Shown in pieces: positions 15,260 through 19,023 of a DNA stretch of 19,023 bases. Origin of the DNA: an uncultured Gilliamella sp. (lineage in GTDB: Bacteria > Pseudomonadota > Gammaproteobacteria > Enterobacterales > Enterobacteriaceae); assembly GCA_945291235.1 (NCBI GenBank), contig CALYQY010000040.1, positions 1 through 19,023 on the forward strand, in the 5' to 3' direction. The notes under the pieces are model-generated. The model ran no database searches and was not told the DNA's origin. It saw nothing but the letters and a program-made list of their open reading frames with translations. A program made the position numbers and the translations under genes. Within the stretch, counting starts at the first letter, position 1. Each line of letters opens with the position of its first letter.

Positions 15260-16381
15260 ATGTCTACGGAATTACTTAAACTGCGTGATGAAATTGATGA
15301 GATTGATAAATCAATTTTATCTTTAATTAATCAGCGATTAGCGTTAGTTGCCGAAGTCGGCGAAGTTAAAAGCCAACACGGTATTCCTATTTATGATCCT
15401 AAGCGTGAAGCTGATATGCTAGCGAAAAGACGGCAAGAAGCAGAAAAGCTAGGTATATCACCGGCATTAATTGAAGATATATTACGACGCTTAATGCGAG
15501 AGTCATACATTAGTGAAAATGACAAAGGTTTTAAAAAAGTCTATACCGGTAAAGGATCTGTTGTCATTATCGGTGGTAATGGTCAAATGGGGCGATTATT
15601 TGCCCGATTATTTACCTTATCAGGCTACCAAGTAAAAACATTAGGTTCAAAAACCATGCATCAAGCCGCTGAAGTTGTTGCTGATGCCGCAGTCGTAATT
15701 GTCACGGTGCCAATCAATAAAACTTGTGAAATTATTCAACAATTACCACCGCTGCCTAAAGATTGTATTTTGACTGATTTCACCTCGATAAAAGTAAAAC
15801 CACTTCAAGCCATGTTAAATAAACATCCCGGCCCGGTTGTTGGTTTACATCCAATGTTTGGCCCGGATGTGCCTAATTTAGCCAAACAAATAATCGTCTA
15901 TTGTGAAGGGCGTGAGCCAGCAAAATACCAATGGCTTATCGATCAAATGCGAATTTGGGGCGCAAATTTATGTGCGATCGATGCTAAAGAGCATGACAAA
16001 TGTATGTCATTTATCCAAGCATTACGGCACTTTACCTCGTTTTCTTATGGGGTGAATTTGCAACGTGAACAAGCTGATTTAGAACAATTAATTGCGTTAT
16101 CTTCTCCTATATACCGTCTGGAACTAATGATGGTAGGTCGTTTATTTGCTCAAGACCCTGAACTTTATGCCGATATCATTATGGCTTCAGATGATAATAT
16201 CGAGCTAATCAAACACTATTATCAATGTTTTGGGCAAATGGTTGAGTTAATTGAAAAACGCAATAAAAAAGAGTTTATTGAGAATTTTAATCAAGTGACT
16301 AAATGGTTTGGTCCTTATGCAGAGCGATTTATTAAAGAGAGCCAAGTTTTACTAAAATTTGCTAATGATAATCGTGAATAA
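15260..16381 (+). CDS. tyrA: Bifunctional chorismate mutase / prephenate dehydrogenase (T-protein)
   Basis: TyrA converts chorismate to prephenate and then, with NAD+, to 4-hydroxyphenylpyruvate in tyrosine synthesis. The frame is open from a GTG at 15239, but ATG 15260 gives [20 protein letters not shown] and 373 residues, the E. coli length; AAAGGA lies upstream. Residues 1-90 are an AroQ-type chorismate mutase ([35 protein letters not shown]). The dehydrogenase part has the NAD motif [14 protein letters not shown] (101-114), LHPMFGPD with the catalytic H197, and [20 protein letters not shown]. All main landmarks of the fused enterobacterial-type enzyme are intact. The 5' neighbour xthA is divergent, and no aroF or pheA is adjacent, so it is a single-gene unit here. 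Confidence 0.96.
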   Translation: MSTELLKLRDEIDEIDKSILSLINQRLALVAEVGEVKSQHGIPIYDPKREADMLAKRRQEAEKLGISPALIEDILRRLMRESYISENDKGFKKVYTGKGSVVIIGGNGQMGRLFARLFTLSGYQVKTLGSKTMHQAAEVVADAAVVIVTVPINKTCEIIQQLPPLPKDCILTDFTSIKVKPLQAMLNKHPGPVVGLHPMFGPDVPNLAKQIIVYCEGREPAKYQWLIDQMRIWGANLCAIDAKEHDKCMSFIQALRHFTSFSYGVNLQREQADLEQLIALSSPIYRLELMMVGRLFAQDPELYADIIMASDDNIELIKHYYQCFGQMVELIEKRNKKEFIENFNQVTKWFGPYAERFIKESQVLLKFANDNRE

Positions 16382-16457
16382 TTTTATACTTAAACGTATA
16401 TATTTTCTGAAAGTTCTTGACAAGATCCGGATTAAGATTACGTTTTAAATAATTTAA

Positions 16458-16518
16458 TTGATGACTTTCAATGATACATTAGGCAATGATAACCCTTTAA
16501 TATAATGAAAGTTATCAA
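16458..16518. promoter_or_regulatory. Imperfect inverted repeat and direct repeat over the glmM promoter
   Basis: TTGATGACTTTCA (16458-16470) and TGAAAGTTATCAA (16506-16518) are inverted copies matching at 12 of 13 positions, 35 bases apart. Between them CAATGATA occurs twice (16469-16476 and 16484-16491). The right arm starts on the last base of the -10 box and covers the probable transcription start. The arrangement looks like paired operator sites, but no regulator can be named. Confidence 0.4.
16501..16506 (+). promoter_or_regulatory. Putative glmM -10 box
   Basis: A consensus TATAAT lies 40 bases before the glmM start. The best -35 at suitable spacing is poor (TTAGGC at 16479-16484, 16-base spacer), which would fit activator dependence. 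A consensus-like TTGACA at 16417-16422 lacks a properly spaced -10. Confidence 0.45.
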
Positions 16519-16546
16519 ATACAAGGCGTCAAAATGAGGGAATAAC

Positions 16547-17884
16547 ATGTCTAATCGAAAATATTTTGGGACTGACGGAATTCGAGGCAAAGTTGGGCAG
16601 TACCCTATCACCCCAGATTTTGCCCTTAAATTGGGTTGGGCCGCCGGAAGAGTGCTGGCCAAAGAGGGGGTAAAAAAAGTGCTGATTGGTAAAGATACCC
16701 GTATTTCCGGTTATATGCTTGAATCGGCACTTGAAGCAGGCTTCGCCTCAGCCGGTGTTGCCTCAGCCTTTACTGGTCCAATGCCGACACCGGCTATCGC
16801 CTATTTGACCCGAACATTTCGCGCCGATGCCGGCGTGGTGATTTCCGCCTCACACAACCCTTTTTATGATAATGGCATTAAATTCTTTTCAACCGAAGGG
16901 AAAAAGCTCGATGATGCGATCGAACTTGCAATCGAAGCGCAACTGGAAAAACAGATCGACTGCGTCGAATCAGAACAACTAGGACGAGCAAGCCGAATCA
17001 CCGATGCCGCTGGTCGTTATATTGAGTTTTGTAAAAGCACATTTGATCACGATTTGAGTTTATCCGGTTTAAAAATTGTGGTGGATTGTGCTAATGGCGC
17101 AACCTACCATATCGCCCCGAAAGTATTGCGTGAATTAGGCGCTAAAGTTACAAAAATTGGCTGCGAGCCAGACGGTGTAAATATTAATCAAAATTGTGGT
17201 GCAACTGATATTAAAGCGTTATCTGAACGTGTTTTAAAAGAGAAAGCCGATGTCGGTTTTGCTTTAGACGGTGACGGCGATCGCATTATTATGGTTGACC
17301 ATAAAGGCCGCAAAGTTGATGGTGACCAAATTATCTATATCATTGCCAGAGAAGCGCTAAGACAAGGGCAACTTAAAGGCGGTGTGGTAGGAACATTAAT
17401 GAGTAATATGGGGCTTGAATTTGCCCTCAAAAACCTCGGCATCCCTTTTGCCCGGGCTAAAGTTGGCGATCGTTATGTTCTTGAAAAACTGATTGAAAAT
17501 AATTGGCGGCTCGGTGCCGAAAATTCCGGGCATGTGTTACTTCTCGATAAAACCACAACCGGTGATGGTATTGTGGCAGGTTTACAAGTGCTGGCGGCAA
17601 TGGTTCGCAACAATATGTCTTTAGCTGATTTATGTAGCGGAATGAAAATGTTACCGCAAGTATTAATCAATGTCCGTTTTGCCGGTGAAAATGACCCTTT
17701 ACAAAATGCAGCCGTCAAATCTGCAATTGCTCAAGCTGAAGCACAACTGGCTAAAAATGGTCGTGTTTTAATTCGCAAGTCCGGAACAGAACCGCTTATT
17801 CGGGTCATGGTCGAAGGACGTGAAGAAGCTGAAGTACAAAAATTAGCAGAACAAATTGCCCAAACAGTGAAAACCTCTAATTAG
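16547..17884 (+). CDS. glmM: Phosphoglucosamine mutase
   Basis: GlmM interconverts glucosamine-6-phosphate and glucosamine-1-phosphate on the way to UDP-GlcNAc, needed for peptidoglycan and lipopolysaccharide. The 445-residue length is standard. The active-site phosphoserine is S102 in [17 protein letters not shown], the Mg-binding loop is D241, D243, D245 in [16 protein letters not shown], and the substrate loop is [18 protein letters not shown]. The C-terminal phosphate-binding loop [15 protein letters not shown] is also intact. The N-terminus [14 protein letters not shown] is typical. A strong ribosome site (GAGGGA, six bases upstream) supports ATG 16547. In E. coli it follows ftsH-folP; here it stands alone between tyrA and the atp operon with its own apparent promoter. 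Confidence 0.97.
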   Translation: MSNRKYFGTDGIRGKVGQYPITPDFALKLGWAAGRVLAKEGVKKVLIGKDTRISGYMLESALEAGFASAGVASAFTGPMPTPAIAYLTRTFRADAGVVISASHNPFYDNGIKFFSTEGKKLDDAIELAIEAQLEKQIDCVESEQLGRASRITDAAGRYIEFCKSTFDHDLSLSGLKIVVDCANGATYHIAPKVLRELGAKVTKIGCEPDGVNINQNCGATDIKALSERVLKEKADVGFALDGDGDRIIMVDHKGRKVDGDQIIYIIAREALRQGQLKGGVVGTLMSNMGLEFALKNLGIPFARAKVGDRYVLEKLIENNWRLGAENSGHVLLLDKTTTGDGIVAGLQVLAAMVRNNMSLADLCSGMKMLPQVLINVRFAGENDPLQNAAVKSAIAQAEAQLAKNGRVLIRKSGTEPLIRVMVEGREEAEVQKLAEQIAQTVKTSN

Positions 17885-17889
17885 CTCAA

Positions 17890-17925
17890 TTTAACCCCAT
17901 TAATTAAATAATCAATGGGGTTAAA
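17890..17925 (+). terminator. Hairpin after glmM
   Basis: TTTAACCCCATT (17890-17901) pairs perfectly with AATGGGGTTAAA (17914-17925) across a 12-base AT-rich loop, five bases after the glmM stop codon. The following bases (CTTCCTATAA) are not a T run, so it is either a weak terminator or an mRNA 3'-end stabiliser. Confidence 0.55.
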
Positions 17926-17994
17926 CTTCCTATAATATAATCGTTAATCGAACTGTTATTATTTACACAAAATTAGTAAAAAGTGTCTAAATCC

Positions 17995-18045
17995 TTTGAT
18001 TTGTTAATCAAATCTTGACTTTATATAGGCAATTGGGTTTAAAAT
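17995..18045 (+). promoter_or_regulatory. Putative atp operon promoter with an upstream dyad
   Basis: TTGACT (18015-18020) is followed by TTTAAA at 18038-18043 (17-base spacer) or TAAAAT at 18040-18045 (19-base spacer), giving a leader of about 90 bases to atpB. Two bases upstream of the -35 lies TTTGAT-N6-ATCAAA (17995-18012), a perfect 6-bp dyad. It resembles FNR-type half-sites, but the spacer is six, not four. Confidence 0.45.
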
Positions 18046-18127
18046 AGTGACTTCGGTTATTATAGCGATTGCTTATACCTATATGGTTTAACATAAGCAG
18101 TGTTTTTTTATTTTTAGGAATAGGTAA

Positions 18128-18919
<792 letters not shown>

Positions 18920-18960
18920 TTTTAATTTAAATTTTTTTTGTCAATAAACTGGAGTATATA

Positions 18961-19023
18961 ATGGATACTAGTATGTTATTTGTAGCCGCAGGCATAATGA
19001 TGGGATTAGCTGCAATTGGTGGT
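18961..19023 (+). CDS. atpE: F0F1 ATP synthase subunit c (5' part, cut by window edge)
   Basis: The first 21 codons ([20 protein letters not shown] and one more Gly) are visible before the window ends. They match the N-terminal helix of subunit c, the proton-carrying ring protein (E. coli has [20 protein letters not shown]). A ribosome site (CTGGAG) lies about seven bases upstream. The position straight after atpB is the standard atpB-atpE order. The essential carboxylate lies in the second helix, beyond the edge. Confidence 0.93.
   Translation, partial: [21 protein letters not shown]

Overview
This 19,023-base window is a low-GC chromosomal segment from a gammaproteobacterium. Most of its housekeeping proteins align readily with Escherichia coli counterparts: UbiU, UbiV, CsdA, CsdE, DolP, HscC, XseA, XthA, TyrA, GlmM, AtpB and AtpE. 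The AT-rich composition, short intergenic regions and gene set fit the insect-gut family Orbaceae (Gilliamella, Orbus, Frischella). That placement is an inference from protein flavour and base composition and was not tested by a search.

Layout. Bases 1-2160 form a decaying accessory patch. It holds the 3' end of an unidentified gene (possibly an immunity protein), two same-orientation SymE-like toxin remnants broken by stop codons, a DUF6572-like gene broken by a one-base frameshift, and one intact gene, kptA (NAD-dependent RNA 2'-phosphotransferase). Bases 2161-2856 encode an unrecognised lipoprotein preceded by a perfect odd-centred palindrome. Bases 3207-6868 hold ubiU, ubiV, csdA and csdE in one direction. 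A bidirectional terminator follows, then dolP (two-BON-domain outer-membrane lipoprotein) on the opposite strand. Bases 7727-12826 hold a DUF1266 gene overlapping a large membrane-anchored J-domain protein whose signature tripeptide is HPE instead of HPD. Both converge on hscC, a specialised Hsp70. xseA and xthA then run leftward as a pair of repair nucleases, divergent from tyrA. Rightward tyrA, glmM and the start of the ATP synthase operon (atpB, atpE cut by the window edge) complete the window.

How the genes work together. UbiU and UbiV are the Fe-S proteins of oxygen-independent ubiquinone hydroxylation, and all eight cluster cysteines are present. csdA starts inside the end of ubiV, so a sulfur-mobilising pair (CsdA desulfurase plus CsdE acceptor) is translationally linked to a pathway that needs Fe-S clusters. 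The DUF1266, J-protein and HscC genes form a side Hsp70 chaperone system. tyrA (tyrosine), glmM (amino-sugar precursor for peptidoglycan and LPS) and atp (energy) are separate housekeeping units with their own putative promoters.

The most notable observations are the ubiUV-csdAE linkage, the HPE-type J-protein with a DUF805-like C-terminus, the two SymE relics flanking an intact kptA, and symmetrical elements upstream of the lipoprotein gene, glmM and atpB. No tRNA, rRNA, CRISPR array, transposase or origin was recognised.
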